A DNA stretch of 64,000 nt from DASYAN01 sp034431765 (GCA_034431765.1 DAOUDD010000021.1:1-64000); one strand, 5' to 3'. Positions 53,112-63,281 are shown, counted from the first letter of the stretch. Numbers and translations: made by a program. Notes: generated by a model not told the origin, from the letters alone.

Positions 53112-55580
53112 CTAATGAATAGCATCAACAAGAAGTTCACTACAAGCCGCGCAGAAGCGGGCAACCCGTGTATTTACAACTCCACAGCGTGGACAGCGCA
53201 CCATCTCAACCTTTTGACCTCCTGATTGGACACGCACAACCTGCTTCGTCGGTAGCTCTGTTGTACGTGTCTGCGTTATTAATTCGTTCTCGTTAGATGA
53301 TGATCTGGTCTGCTCTGACAGTGGTTGGAGATTATCTGTACGCTGATTTTCAGTTTGCAGATCAACGAAAAAGAGTGTTGTGTTACCCATCTGGATACGA
53401 TCACCGTGAGAGAGCAAGTGTGCATCGCCAATCTTTTTCTTATTGACAAGCACTCCATTGCTACTACCCAGGTCTCGAAGGAAGAGGCCGCCCGGTCCAG
53501 CCATAATTTCAGCGTGACGGCGTGAAACAATGGGATCTTTCAGAAGAATCGTATTCCCTTTTTCGCGTCCAAGCGTAGTACGCTGTCCAGACTGGAGTAA
53601 GTACACCTGGGGCGGCTTGACCAGCTCTTGCGTTTCTTGCTGGTAAAGAATAACGAGGGCAGGGGCCTTTGGCAATGAGTTTGTGATAGTGCTGGCAGTT
53701 ACAGGTCGAGAGACACCGGGTGGTAATAAAGCTCCGTCTCCATTAAGCATTGTCTGCTCGGCACTTATTTCTTTGCGACGAACATTTTGAAGATATGGAT
53801 CTGTAGTGAGGGGAACTGTTCGTTCGAGTGGAATATCTGTTGGTGTCGTTGTGGGTGGAAACTGGCGAACAAGGAACTGCAGCTTCACAAAGTCGCCGAA
53901 GCGAAGTTGATCATGCGGCTTAAGGGAGACAGGGGTAGCTGGTTCTACTCGTTCCTCATTGACAAAAGTCCCGTTGCTACTATTCAGATCACGCAGCAAA
54001 TATTCTCCGTTCACATAACGAATCTCTGCGTGGCGGCGTGAGACCGAAGGTTCATCGGCGAGGAGTTGCACTCCGACTTGCCGACCAATAACCGTTACAT
54101 CTTTCTGGCTCAGCGTCGTTTCTGGAAGACGAAGGCGCAGGCCAGGCGTTATCATCTGTACTAGCAACGCCTCAGTAGCAAGCGGTTGCGACTTGACCAT
54201 CATACCCTCCTTCTCCAGGGATTCTTCCCTTTGCGCAGCTAACGTGTGAGCTGTTGTAGCAATTTCTGCGCGTGTTAGTTTACCAGCTTTCTCGACTCGT
54301 TTGACACCCATCTGTAGAGGTGGGACACCTTGACGATCGAGCCAGTTATGTAGACTGAAATCTTCTGCAAAAAGACGTGAAACAATCGGCTCCAGACTCA
54401 CGCGCGCATCAATGGCGCGTTTAAATGCGAGTGCCTGTCGCCGATCACCAAGAGAAAGCATGCCTACCGGAATGTTATCTTTAAGTAACACCTTGCGATA
54501 ATTACGCGGCTTCGGCTCAGCAATCACCTCCTGATAGTCTGTATCTGCTGTCGCAGCGGTCAGCCCAACAGAGGCGAAGTCGAGACCATACAAGAAAGTT
54601 GCATTATAAAATGTACTGGCAGAAAACGCCTGCTCACTTCCCAACATATTCAGCATACTATATGCAGCAGTTCGTCCCTGCTGCACTGCTGGATACCATT
54701 GCCCAACCACACGGAGCCGATTTGTCATTGAGTCGCGCGTCTCGACAACATCACCGGCAGCGTAGATGTCAGGAACACTTGTGCGCATTGCGTTATCAAC
54801 CAGTATGCCTCGTGAACAGGTAATACCACTCTTTTGTAGCCAGGTGACATTGGGTTCTATGCCAATTGCGGCCAGAACCATTTGACACGAGATACGACGT
54901 CCTTTGTTCGTGAGCACGCCGCTAACCTCGCCCTGAGTCCCCGTGATCTCGGCAATCTCCTCTTCCTGCAAAAGTTCCACGCCATCACGTCGCTCTTCTT
55001 GCAGAACCAGGTCTGAGGCGATCGGATCAAGCACTTCAGACCAGAGGGTGTGTCGCCGTAGCAGGTGTGTTACCTGGCAACCACGAGAGCGCAGTGTCTC
55101 CACAGTTTCTAATGCTAAAGTGCCGCTACCGCTTACCACCACACGCCTGACGCTATTCAAGCGCTCTAACACCCCTTGATAATCAGCGAGCGTACGAAGC
55201 GTGGTTACACCACGTAAGTGAACACCGGGACAACTCAACTGTGCTGCACGCGCTCCGTGTGCTAGCAGCAGGTGTTGATAGGCAAAGCGTTGCCCGCTTT
55301 GCAGGTGCACTATATGCTGCTGTGGCTCAATGTCTACAGCCCGTTCATGCAAAAAAAGGATATTTTGATCTTTGTAAAAACTTTTTGGACGTGCGAGCAA
55401 ACGCTCCTCGCGTATCTTCCCCCCCAGGTAATCTTTCAATGCTGGACGGTAATAGACCGGCAACGGATCATCTGCAATGACACCAATCACAGCATCAGGC
55501 TTCTCGGCACGCAACGTCTCTGCCGCACTGATACCCGCAATGCCATTTCCGATTACAAGGTAGGTAATGCGTTCTCCCAT
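53112..55580 (-). CDS. FAD-dependent oxidoreductase fused to two FHA domains and a zinc ribbon, redox cluster B
   Basis: An 822-residue protein. Residues 1-400 form a NAD(P)H/FAD oxidoreductase of the same type as the enzyme of cluster A: YLVIGNGIAGISAAE at the start, VVVSGSGTLALETVETLRSR near 145 and IYAAGDVVETRDSMTNR near 265. After a linker, FHA domain 1 (about 490-565) has GR, SVSRRHAEI and LNSSNGTFVN. FHA domain 2 (about 670-745) has LGREKGN, IVSRRHAEI and LGSSNGVLVN. All five phospho-Thr-site residues are kept in both. It ends with a zinc ribbon (CPRCG..FCAACS). FHA domains bind phosphothreonine, so this flavoenzyme is probably controlled or recruited by kinase signalling. The pseudokinase-Rieske gene lies 48 bp upstream. 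Confidence 0.9.
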   Translation of the reverse strand: MGERITYLVIGNGIAGISAAETLRAEKPDAVIGVIADDPLPVYYRPALKDYLGGKIREERLLARPKSFYKDQNILFLHERAVDIEPQQHIVHLQSGQRFAYQHLLLAHGARAAQLSCPGVHLRGVTTLRTLADYQGVLERLNSVRRVVVSGSGTLALETVETLRSRGCQVTHLLRRHTLWSEVLDPIASDLVLQEERRDGVELLQEEEIAEITGTQGEVSGVLTNKGRRISCQMVLAAIGIEPNVTWLQKSGITCSRGILVDNAMRTSVPDIYAAGDVVETRDSMTNRLRVVGQWYPAVQQGRTAAYSMLNMLGSEQAFSASTFYNATFLYGLDFASVGLTAATADTDYQEVIAEPKPRNYRKVLLKDNIPVGMLSLGDRRQALAFKRAIDARVSLEPIVSRLFAEDFSLHNWLDRQGVPPLQMGVKRVEKAGKLTRAEIATTAHTLAAQREESLEKEGMMVKSQPLATEALLVQMITPGLRLRLPETTLSQKDVTVIGRQVGVQLLADEPSVSRRHAEIRYVNGEYLLRDLNSSNGTFVNEERVEPATPVSLKPHDQLRFGDFVKLQFLVRQFPPTTTPTDIPLERTVPLTTDPYLQNVRRKEISAEQTMLNGDGALLPPGVSRPVTASTITNSLPKAPALVILYQQETQELVKPPQVYLLQSGQRTTLGREKGNTILLKDPIVSRRHAEIMAGPGGLFLRDLGSSNGVLVNKKKIGDAHLLSHGDRIQMGNTTLFFVDLQTENQRTDNLQPLSEQTRSSSNENELITQTRTTELPTKQVVRVQSGGQKVEMVRCPRCGVVNTRVARFCAACSELLVDAIH

Positions 55581-55628
55581 ATATCTTTTTGACCGTTTGT
55601 GACTCGGTCATACTCCCCTTCCACCTGA

Positions 55629-57101
55629 CTACTCTCTTGCCACAATAGTTCCATCGGGATTAATCTGAATAGGAATTGTCATCAGTGGTTTCGGTGCTGG
55701 CCCACTTACCACTGCCCCTTGTCGCGCAGGGTCAAAGATAGCATTATGGCAGGGACATACTAATAGATGACGCTGCGGATCATATGCTACATCACAGCCC
55801 ATGTGAGTACATGTCGAATCAAAAGCTACAAAACGATTATCTGGCAGGTGAATCAGCACTCCTGGATGTACCTTCTGTGATATCGGGAAAGTACGAGCAC
55901 GATTGATTGGTAGATCGTTTACGCTGCCTAATGGAATACGAACTGGAGTGGGCTGTAGACCATTTCCTGTTTTCTGCACATCGCTCAGAACACGTATGCC
56001 TCCTGCAACAATGGCTGCAGTAGCAACAATAGCGCCCGTTCCTGCAAAGGCGAAAAAGCGCCGTCGCGAAGGACGCCTTATTGGAAGCTTCTCAGTAAGC
56101 GGTCCGCTCTTTCCTTGCAAAACTTGCATTTCTGAAGTCTGAAATGGAAATGTGTATGGACGTTCCTGGCGTGGAGAAACTGTACCCTGCTTATTCTCTA
56201 ACTGGATAATCCGGTAGTAATCCTGCAATAAAGCTTCCGGGCTGCTATAGCGTTGCTCTGGCTCCTTTGCCATTGCCTTGCTCACAATCGCGTTCAACCC
56301 CGCTGGTAGATCAGAACGCCAGGCTGAGAGCGACGGGACGATGGCGTACAGGTGTTGGCGAGAAACTTCTGCCCGTGTCTTGCCTTCAAAAGGAGCGTGG
56401 CCGGTCAACAGACGATACAGTACAGCACCAAGAGCATAGATATCAGCACTTGCACCTGTCGATGTGCCAAGTAACTGCTCAGGTGCGCTAGACTCGCTAC
56501 TTCCCTCATAAGATTGATAGGAGCGCGGCATTTGCGCTTGTTCCTGCTCAGAACGTCCATCTAACCGACTTAGAGCAACCATGCGAGCAAGACCAAACTC
56601 AGCCACCACAAGCTGCCTATTTGATTGCAGATAGATGCACTGCGTCGAGAGGTTACGGTGTAGAATCGAGTGCTTATGCGCGTACGCAAGAGCATCCACT
56701 ATCTGCTCCAGGTAACGACCAACTGTACCCAGATCTGTTGTTCCCTGACGCGAAAGCAATGCGCGCAAGGAGATCAATGATGCGGCTGGATACACCAGGT
56801 AAGGCTGACCATCCACAATGCCATAGTCGAGCAGGGGTAGGACGTGTGGATGGTGTAAACCCGCTATGTGATTTGCCTCCTGCTGAAAGCGTCCCACCGC
56901 AATTAAATGTGCGGTGGCAGAGGAAAGCGATGAGGCAGAGGGTTTATCCTTGTCCTTGAGCACACGCACAAGGAATTGCATCCCCGCAGAATCTCGCGCG
57001 AGAAACACTGGTCCCCATACATGCTGCTCAATAAGCTGTTCCAACCGATAGCTTCCGAATAGAGATTCGCTGAGCACACCAGTAGATGACAGTGTAGCCA
57101 T
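55629..57101 (-). CDS. Pseudokinase-Tat anchor-Rieske [2Fe-2S] fusion, first gene of redox cluster B
   Basis: A 490-residue fusion. Residues ~17-300 have a Ser/Thr kinase fold, but the catalytic residues are changed: the ATP-site Lys is Arg 46 (FLVRVL), HRD is HRN (148-150) without the following Lys and Asn, and DFG is EFG (168-170). The glycine loop is also lost. A basic SRRRFF motif (345-350) then precedes a hydrophobic helix (351-368), which resembles a Tat signal-anchor as in other Rieske proteins. Residues ~385-490 form a Rieske domain with CTHMGC (431-436) and CPCH (449-452): C-x-H-x15-C-x2-H plus the disulfide Cys pair. The kinase part should stay in the cytoplasm and the Rieske part outside. 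Start ATG follows GAGGG. Confidence 0.9.
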   Translation of the reverse strand: MATLSSTGVLSESLFGSYRLEQLIEQHVWGPVFLARDSAGMQFLVRVLKDKDKPSASSLSSATAHLIAVGRFQQEANHIAGLHHPHVLPLLDYGIVDGQPYLVYPAASLISLRALLSRQGTTDLGTVGRYLEQIVDALAYAHKHSILHRNLSTQCIYLQSNRQLVVAEFGLARMVALSRLDGRSEQEQAQMPRSYQSYEGSSESSAPEQLLGTSTGASADIYALGAVLYRLLTGHAPFEGKTRAEVSRQHLYAIVPSLSAWRSDLPAGLNAIVSKAMAKEPEQRYSSPEALLQDYYRIIQLENKQGTVSPRQERPYTFPFQTSEMQVLQGKSGPLTEKLPIRRPSRRRFFAFAGTGAIVATAAIVAGGIRVLSDVQKTGNGLQPTPVRIPLGSVNDLPINRARTFPISQKVHPGVLIHLPDNRFVAFDSTCTHMGCDVAYDPQRHLLVCPCHNAIFDPARQGAVVSGPAPKPLMTIPIQINPDGTIVARE

Positions 57102-57533
57102 AAACCCTCACTTTAGACAAAACCCTGAATGTGACACCTCTTGTCACAAAGACTCAAGTTAATATTACCAGAGGATATCCGTAAGTGCACGAGAAGTCAG
57201 GAAAAACTATTACCGATTTCCTATGCGTGGGTAAAGATCAGAACTGTTATGTCCATTTTAATGACAACGATACATTAGAATTCCTATAAGCACCCTCCAC
57301 AGAACTTCATAAGGTGTGTCAAGGCAATTCAAAATGCCCTTGCACATGGCAGAAATTTGGTAGGCAAGTACACTTGTTCAAAAATAGCTCAAAATAACCA
57401 TTGTTATCTCGCAGAAATTCAGTCATACTTACTGATAGCACGGAAATACCATCACTTATATACAATTTGACGCTTCAATAAAACTTCTTTACTCTTTCTA
57501 TAGCACTACTATTAACCAATGGAGGAACTTACA
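57102..57533. other. Divergent region between redox cluster B and dnaE
   Basis: About 430 bp holding both promoters. Three short related phrases (ggcagaaattt at about 57348, cgcagaaattc at about 57411, gcacggaaatac at about 57439) suggest a small degenerate repeat. Nothing else was recognised. Confidence 0.4.
57467..57495 (+). promoter_or_regulatory. dnaE promoter
   Basis: TTGACG (57467-57472) and TACTCT (57490-57495) are separated by 17 bases, close before the dnaE start. The -10 box is weak, so this is tentative. Confidence 0.45.
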
Positions 57534-60500
57534 GTGGCTGATTTTGCGCACTTACATGTTCATACTGAATACTCATTATTAGATGGCTTTAGCCGGATCA
57601 AGAAACTTGTGCAGCAGACAAAGGCGCTGGGAATGAGTCACCTGGCGATAACTGATCATGGCGCGATGTATGGAGCTATCGAGTTTTATAAGGCATGTAA
57701 GGCGGGAGGCATCAATCCGATCATCGGCATCGAAGCCTATCTCACTGAAGATATGTATGATCATTCCAAGCGCTTCAGTGATGACTATCACCACCTGCTC
57801 CTCCTGGCAAAAAATAATACTGGCTACTACAATCTGATGAAGCTGACGACAATTGCGAATACACAGGGGTGGCACCTGCGCCCACGTATTGATAAAAAGG
57901 TGTTGCAGCAATACGCGGAAGGCTTGATCGTTACCTCCTCCTGTCTCTCAGGTGAGATCCCCAAAACTCTCCTCAAGGAGCAAGTGGATGAAGCATATAA
58001 GATGGCACGCTGGTACCAGGACGTTTTTGGGAAGGACAATTTCTATTTAGAGATACAGGAGCATCACGGCATCTTCGACGATGGCAAACCCTCGCCCCAG
58101 GGCCAACTTAACCAGTTGCTCTACCGCATGCATAAAGAGCTGCAGATCCCCATGGTAGCAACAAACGACCTGCACTACGTTGAAGCGCACGATTCCAGCT
58201 CACACGACGTTTTGCTCTGTGTGCAGACAGGTAAACAGCTTGATACTCCCAAACGTATGCGCTTTGATAGCCAGGAATATTTTCTTAAAAGCCCACAGGA
58301 GATGGCGCGGCTCTTCCCCGAACTGCCCGATGCATTAGCTAACAGTGTGCGCATCGCGGAGCAGTGCAGCGTTGATCCACTGGCTTATAAAGCAAAGCTC
58401 CCCAATTACGCTATTCCCACAGGGTATGACACGCAAGATCAGTACCTCTACGCCCTCTGCCTACAGGGTATCGAGGAGCGCTTCGGTGGAATGACAGAAC
58501 AGATTCAGCGCCAGCTCGACTACGAGTTTAACATGATCGCGCAGAAGGGCTTTGTTGCATATTTCTTGATTGAATGGGATTTTGTAAACTATGCTCGCTC
58601 CAATGGCATTCGTTGTTCAGCTCGTGGTTCCGCTGCTGGAAGCCTCCTGGCTTACTCGTTAGGCATTACCAACGTCGATCCGTTGCGCTATCAACTGCCG
58701 TTTGAACGCTTCTTTAATACCGAGCGCGCAGACATGCCGGATATCGATATGGACTTCCCGGACAACCGTCGTGAAGATGTGATCGAATACGTGATGCGCA
58801 AGTACGGCAGTAACAGTGTTGCTCAGATGGTGACGTTCAACACTATGGCGGCAAAAGCGGCAGTCAAAGACGTGGCGCGTGTGATGGGGCAGCAGGACGT
58901 CGGTGATCGCATCACCCGGCTCATCCCAACTGGTCCAAAGGTAACGTTACAAGGCTCGCTTGACTCTGTTCGAGACCTCAACGCGCTCTACAGCGACAAT
59001 CCACAGGCGAAAGAGATTATCGATCAAGCGCTGAAGCTGGAGGGTTCGGTGCGTACTACGGGAGTCCATGCAGCCGGAGTAATCGTTGCGAACGAAGCGC
59101 TTGAAAACTTTGTGCCTTTGCAGTTGCGCGACCCCAAGGACCCCAGTAAGGGACGTATCACACAATATGAGCAGTCGCATCTTGAAGAACTGGGCCTGAT
59201 CAAATTTGATTTTCTCGGCCTCTCCAACCTGACCATTCTCGATAATACGCTCAAATACATCAAAGAGTCGCATAATGAGGACGTGATTCTAGAGAAGGTC
59301 CCACTTGACGAGGTTGCAGGCAACGAGGCGCAGAATGAAAAACGGCGCAAAGCCTTTGAGCTTCTGGCGAGCGGTGAGACAACGGGTATCTTCCAGTTGG
59401 AAGGCCCCAAGATGCGTGAATATATCAAACAGCTCAAGCCAACACGTGTCGAGGACGTTATGGCGATGATCGCGCTCTATCGTCCCGGCCCAATGGATAG
59501 TATCCCCGACTTTATCGCAGCTAAACACGGCAAGAAGAAAGTGAAGTACCTGGACCCACGTCTGTCTGAGTGGCTGGAGGAGTCCTATGGTATTATCGTG
59601 TACCAGGACCAGGTGCTCTTCATCGGCGTTAACCTGGCTGGCTTCTCCTGGGGTAAGGTGAACAAGTTCCGTAAAGCGCTCAGTAAAAAGAAAATGGACG
59701 AGGTTGAGGCCTACAAGGGCGATTTTATCAAGGGCTGCGTCAGCAATGGTGTGAAACAAGAGGTCGCGGAAGAGCTATTTACGCTGGTCCTCCCCTTCGG
59801 TGGATACGGATTCAATAAAGCGCACGCAGCTAGTTATGCAGTTGTTGCCTTCTATACTGCGTATCTCAAGGCGAACTATACTGCCGAGTTTATGGCGGCG
59901 ACGATGACGACTGAGGCGGCTGACGCGACGAAGATTGCCAATGCTATCGCCGAGTGTAAGCGCATGAATGTCGAGGTGCTGGGTCCTGATGTAAACAGAA
60001 GTGATCGCGGATTCACGGTGGAAAACAAGGGTGTGCGTTTCGGACTACTTGCTATCAAAGGTATCGGCGAGGGTCCAATTGGCGAGATTGTGCGTGCACG
60101 TAACGAGAGTGGCCCCTTCAAATCTCTCGCAGACTTCTGTACACGTGTTGATCCTAAAGCAGTGGGCAAGGGGGCGATTGAAACACTGGTGAAAGTGGGT
60201 GCGATGGATTCGCTTGTTGGTAGCGGAAAACGACATCAATTGCTGGAATCCATCGAACGTGCCATGCAATTTGGCAAAAGCGAGCGTGCCGCGAAAGAAC
60301 GGGGTATGATCAGCCTCTTCGGGGAGATGGAAGAGGTAGGAAACGCCCTTGAGTTCTCGTTGAGTACCAATGCAAAAGAAATCTCACGCAAACAGTTGCT
60401 CGAATGGGAGAAAGAGCTGATCGGGGTCTACATCTCAAAGCATCCGCTCTCCTACCTGAGCCATCTCTATGAAGAGAAGGTCAGTCATAACATTGGCACG

Positions 60501-61052
60501 ATTACCGAAGAGCTGGATCGAAAGAAAGTGACGGTCTGCGGTGTCATCAAGGAAGCACGGCGTATTACAACCAAAAAAGGTGATACAATGTGTGTGCTGC
60601 AACTGGAAGATATGTTTGGTAGTCTCAGCGTTACTCTTTTTCCGCGCTCATACGAGGAATACAAAGAGCTGCTGGTCGAGGATAAGGTTGTGATCGTGGG
60701 CGGTGAAGTTCAGGTCAGGCGTGACGAGCCGGGTCTGCTATGTAACAGTCTTGCTGAACTTAAAGCGATCGAGGCAGAGATGGATCATAAGCAATATCTG
60801 GTCTGGCTCACACTGCACTTGAGTGGCAACGATGAAGTTTCCATATCCAATGATATTATGAAAGTGCAGGATGTCTATCGCTACATTCAGGAGAAACCTG
60901 GACGTGACCATTTTGAAATCCTGGTTGCAAATGGAGAATGGCAGGTACGATTAACACCAGGCGATAACACTATGCAGTATAACCCTGAATTGCACATGAG
61001 ATTAGAGGCGCTGCTCGGTGCCGGAGCTGTGGAAGCAAAGGTTGTAGGATAG
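57534..61052 (+). CDS. dnaE: DNA polymerase III alpha subunit
   Basis: A 1172-residue replicative polymerase. GTG 57534 is chosen since GGAGG lies eight bases upstream; the ATG at 57519 overlaps that ribosome site. The PHP domain opens with FAHLHVHTEYSLLDG. The polymerase core contains CSARGSAAGSLLAYSLGIT and the catalytic aspartates in PDIDMDFPDNRRED near residue 405, then GVHAAGV and FNKAHAASYA. A helix-hairpin-helix region is followed by an OB-fold near 1010-1080 (VTVCGVIKEARRITTKKGD). It is the chain-elongating subunit of the chromosomal replicase. No other replication gene is adjacent. Confidence 0.96.
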   Translation: MADFAHLHVHTEYSLLDGFSRIKKLVQQTKALGMSHLAITDHGAMYGAIEFYKACKAGGINPIIGIEAYLTEDMYDHSKRFSDDYHHLLLLAKNNTGYYNLMKLTTIANTQGWHLRPRIDKKVLQQYAEGLIVTSSCLSGEIPKTLLKEQVDEAYKMARWYQDVFGKDNFYLEIQEHHGIFDDGKPSPQGQLNQLLYRMHKELQIPMVATNDLHYVEAHDSSSHDVLLCVQTGKQLDTPKRMRFDSQEYFLKSPQEMARLFPELPDALANSVRIAEQCSVDPLAYKAKLPNYAIPTGYDTQDQYLYALCLQGIEERFGGMTEQIQRQLDYEFNMIAQKGFVAYFLIEWDFVNYARSNGIRCSARGSAAGSLLAYSLGITNVDPLRYQLPFERFFNTERADMPDIDMDFPDNRREDVIEYVMRKYGSNSVAQMVTFNTMAAKAAVKDVARVMGQQDVGDRITRLIPTGPKVTLQGSLDSVRDLNALYSDNPQAKEIIDQALKLEGSVRTTGVHAAGVIVANEALENFVPLQLRDPKDPSKGRITQYEQSHLEELGLIKFDFLGLSNLTILDNTLKYIKESHNEDVILEKVPLDEVAGNEAQNEKRRKAFELLASGETTGIFQLEGPKMREYIKQLKPTRVEDVMAMIALYRPGPMDSIPDFIAAKHGKKKVKYLDPRLSEWLEESYGIIVYQDQVLFIGVNLAGFSWGKVNKFRKALSKKKMDEVEAYKGDFIKGCVSNGVKQEVAEELFTLVLPFGGYGFNKAHAASYAVVAFYTAYLKANYTAEFMAATMTTEAADATKIANAIAECKRMNVEVLGPDVNRSDRGFTVENKGVRFGLLAIKGIGEGPIGEIVRARNESGPFKSLADFCTRVDPKAVGKGAIETLVKVGAMDSLVGSGKRHQLLESIERAMQFGKSERAAKERGMISLFGEMEEVGNALEFSLSTNAKEISRKQLLEWEKELIGVYISKHPLSYLSHLYEEKVSHNIGTITEELDRKKVTVCGVIKEARRITTKKGDTMCVLQLEDMFGSLSVTLFPRSYEEYKELLVEDKVVIVGGEVQVRRDEPGLLCNSLAELKAIEAEMDHKQYLVWLTLHLSGNDEVSISNDIMKVQDVYRYIQEKPGRDHFEILVANGEWQVRLTPGDNTMQYNPELHMRLEALLGAGAVEAKVVG

Positions 61053-61329
61053 TACTTATTCTAAATAAAAGAGAAGATATAGCAAGGAATGACAACGCAT
61101 TTTTACTGCGTATTCGTCATAAGGTCTCCCTGAGCTAGATATATGCAGGAGAACGAGAAACTTCGAGCGGAACTCATTCGTATACGTCTATGACAAATAC
61201 CTGCACAGTTGTGCTTTTGCAAAAAATCAAAGCGCGCGCCTGTCCTCCTTACCAATCGCTTTTTCGGAGTCCTGAACGTAGGAGCGTCAGGTTCCGTCTA
61301 AGATCTAACGAGAAAAGGATTGAAAGATT

Positions 61330-63195
61330 GTGGGTTCCGAATATCTGGGGTCTCCAGATCCCAATAAACAGTATGAAGATAGATCTGGGAGTTCTTCCCC
61401 TCTAGCGCAAGATGAGACAACACGTCGCAGATATGGAGGCTATCAACCTGCCGCTCAGGAGCAACAACGAGCACAGGAACCAAGTTATACTGAGCATAGC
61501 TCACAAACATATAGCACTCATGCTTCCAATCCATCCTTGAATCAATTTGGGCACAATGGACAGGGAGGATCAGCATTTCCAGGACCATTGCCTCAGGGAG
61601 GACAGGCATATCAACAGTACCAACCACCTTTTGGACATGGGCAGTACGGACAGCCTTCTTATCCTCCTGCACCACCAATGCAAGGATACCAGGGGTACCA
61701 GGGCTACGGGCATCCATATTATCCTCCTATACCCCCTCGTGCTCAGGGCTACAATCCCGCGCCTCAGCATCCAGGACAGTACTTTCCTGCCTATGGAAAT
61801 CATAGCAATCCTGCTGTACCGCAAGGAAATGGCTTCTACGGACAACTTCCCCCGCAAGCCCACTCGTATATGCAGCCAGGTTTTTACGCCTATCCTCCAT
61901 ATGCGTACGGGTATCCACCACCGGCCCCTGTATGGCAACCCCCACGTCCAAAGCGCGATGGCTATGGGCTTGGCATTGCTATTGCTGCCTTTATTTGCTC
62001 AATATTGGCCGGAGTAACAGGTGCAATCTGTCTACTATTGCTCGCGTTGACAACCTCGTTCTCAACAGATGCAACAAGAACGACACCTGAGGCTCGATCA
62101 GCAGCAGCAATCGTCCTTTCCATCTTTGCGCTTGCAGGTCTATTGGGCGGAGGATTCGGATTATATCATAGTATTCGTGCATGGTTCTTACAAAAACCGT
62201 CGCGTCGTTTCTCGCTGCCACAGTTCTGGGTCTTTCTTGTTCCCTATGTGATTCTACTTGTTCTGGGCTTTGCCGTCGGTACCAGTGATGCAGTGATAAA
62301 CAACTGGCCACTCCTTCTCCTATTTATGTTGCTGGCAGGTATACTACCTGCTCTCATGTTTTACGCAATTGCAGTACGCCGTGTTCATCCACGTGGAGCG
62401 CCATGGAATACAAACTGGCGACGTATGACTCTGGCACTTTTTAGTGGTGCAACTTCTGCAATACTCCTGGCTTTGATTCTAGAGGGCGTTCTCACACTCG
62501 TCGCATCTGCCGAACTTCGTACATCTCAGTCCATTCTGGATAATCCTAATGCTCCCTTACAGCACGATGGAAACATTATTCTCCTCTCCTTCATTATTGT
62601 AGCGGTCATCGCCCCAATAGTGGAGGAGAGTGTGAAGCCGCTTGCGGTTGTCATATTTATCGGACGCATGCGCAATGCGGCAGAAGCCTTTATCCTGGGT
62701 ATGGCCTGTGGCATTGGTTTTGATATTGTAGAGACTGTAAGCTATATGAGTGGCAATGGAACACAAAGTCTTAATCGCTGGATCTCTACTGCTTTAGAGC
62801 GGAGTACAGCAGGCCTTTTGCACGGCTTTGGTGCTGGTATGGTCGCGCTTGGCTGGTACTACTTGACGCATAAAGCGTCGGCGCGCAAACATATACAGCT
62901 TGGCCTTGCCTGTATTGTGTATGCCATCCTGCAACACGCCATCTGGAATGGTTCGTTTCTCCTTGTCTTCTTGCCCGATCCGGTTGGACCTTATCTGGAG
63001 AATGGGTTTATCCAGATCGGCTCTTTCCGTGTTGAGGCATTTCTGATCATTTATATTGTTCTGTCGCTCTTAATGTTTACATTCTTCCTCTTCGTTACTG
63101 GGAAGTTGCGCAGGCAATCAACAACGCCGCTACCAGAGAAGAGAGATGCAAACGAGGGGATAAAGCCGACTCCGGCAGCCGTAGCTCAAGCTTAA
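61330..63195 (+). CDS. PrsW-family membrane protease with Gln/Pro/Tyr-rich cytoplasmic head
   Basis: A 621-residue protein from GTG. The first ~200 residues are low-complexity text rich in Gln, Gly, Tyr and Pro. About nine hydrophobic segments follow from residue 215. The PrsW signature is complete: IVEESVKPLAVVIFIG (glutamate pair and Lys, near 435), then ACGIGFDIVETVSYM with the conserved Glu, and HGFGAGM and QHAIWNG with conserved His in later helices. PrsW proteins cut anti-sigma factors within or near the membrane; no anti-sigma gene is adjacent. The disordered head may mediate clustering. The gene stands 277 bp behind dnaE. Confidence 0.85.
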   Translation: MGSEYLGSPDPNKQYEDRSGSSSPLAQDETTRRRYGGYQPAAQEQQRAQEPSYTEHSSQTYSTHASNPSLNQFGHNGQGGSAFPGPLPQGGQAYQQYQPPFGHGQYGQPSYPPAPPMQGYQGYQGYGHPYYPPIPPRAQGYNPAPQHPGQYFPAYGNHSNPAVPQGNGFYGQLPPQAHSYMQPGFYAYPPYAYGYPPPAPVWQPPRPKRDGYGLGIAIAAFICSILAGVTGAICLLLLALTTSFSTDATRTTPEARSAAAIVLSIFALAGLLGGGFGLYHSIRAWFLQKPSRRFSLPQFWVFLVPYVILLVLGFAVGTSDAVINNWPLLLLFMLLAGILPALMFYAIAVRRVHPRGAPWNTNWRRMTLALFSGATSAILLALILEGVLTLVASAELRTSQSILDNPNAPLQHDGNIILLSFIIVAVIAPIVEESVKPLAVVIFIGRMRNAAEAFILGMACGIGFDIVETVSYMSGNGTQSLNRWISTALERSTAGLLHGFGAGMVALGWYYLTHKASARKHIQLGLACIVYAILQHAIWNGSFLLVFLPDPVGPYLENGFIQIGSFRVEAFLIIYIVLSLLMFTFFLFVTGKLRRQSTTPLPEKRDANEGIKPTPAAVAQA

Positions 63196-63281
63196 GCAAA
63201 TGCCGATCACGTACAGCTATTGTCTTCGTTTTGAATGTTCTAGAGATCGTGCAATAGACACATCTGTGCAGGAGAGAAGCT

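Noticed and set aside
61547..62017. Alternative frame inside the PrsW gene
   Set aside because: Product of the low-complexity Gln/Pro/Tyr codons; the PrsW frame continues into conserved membrane motifs.
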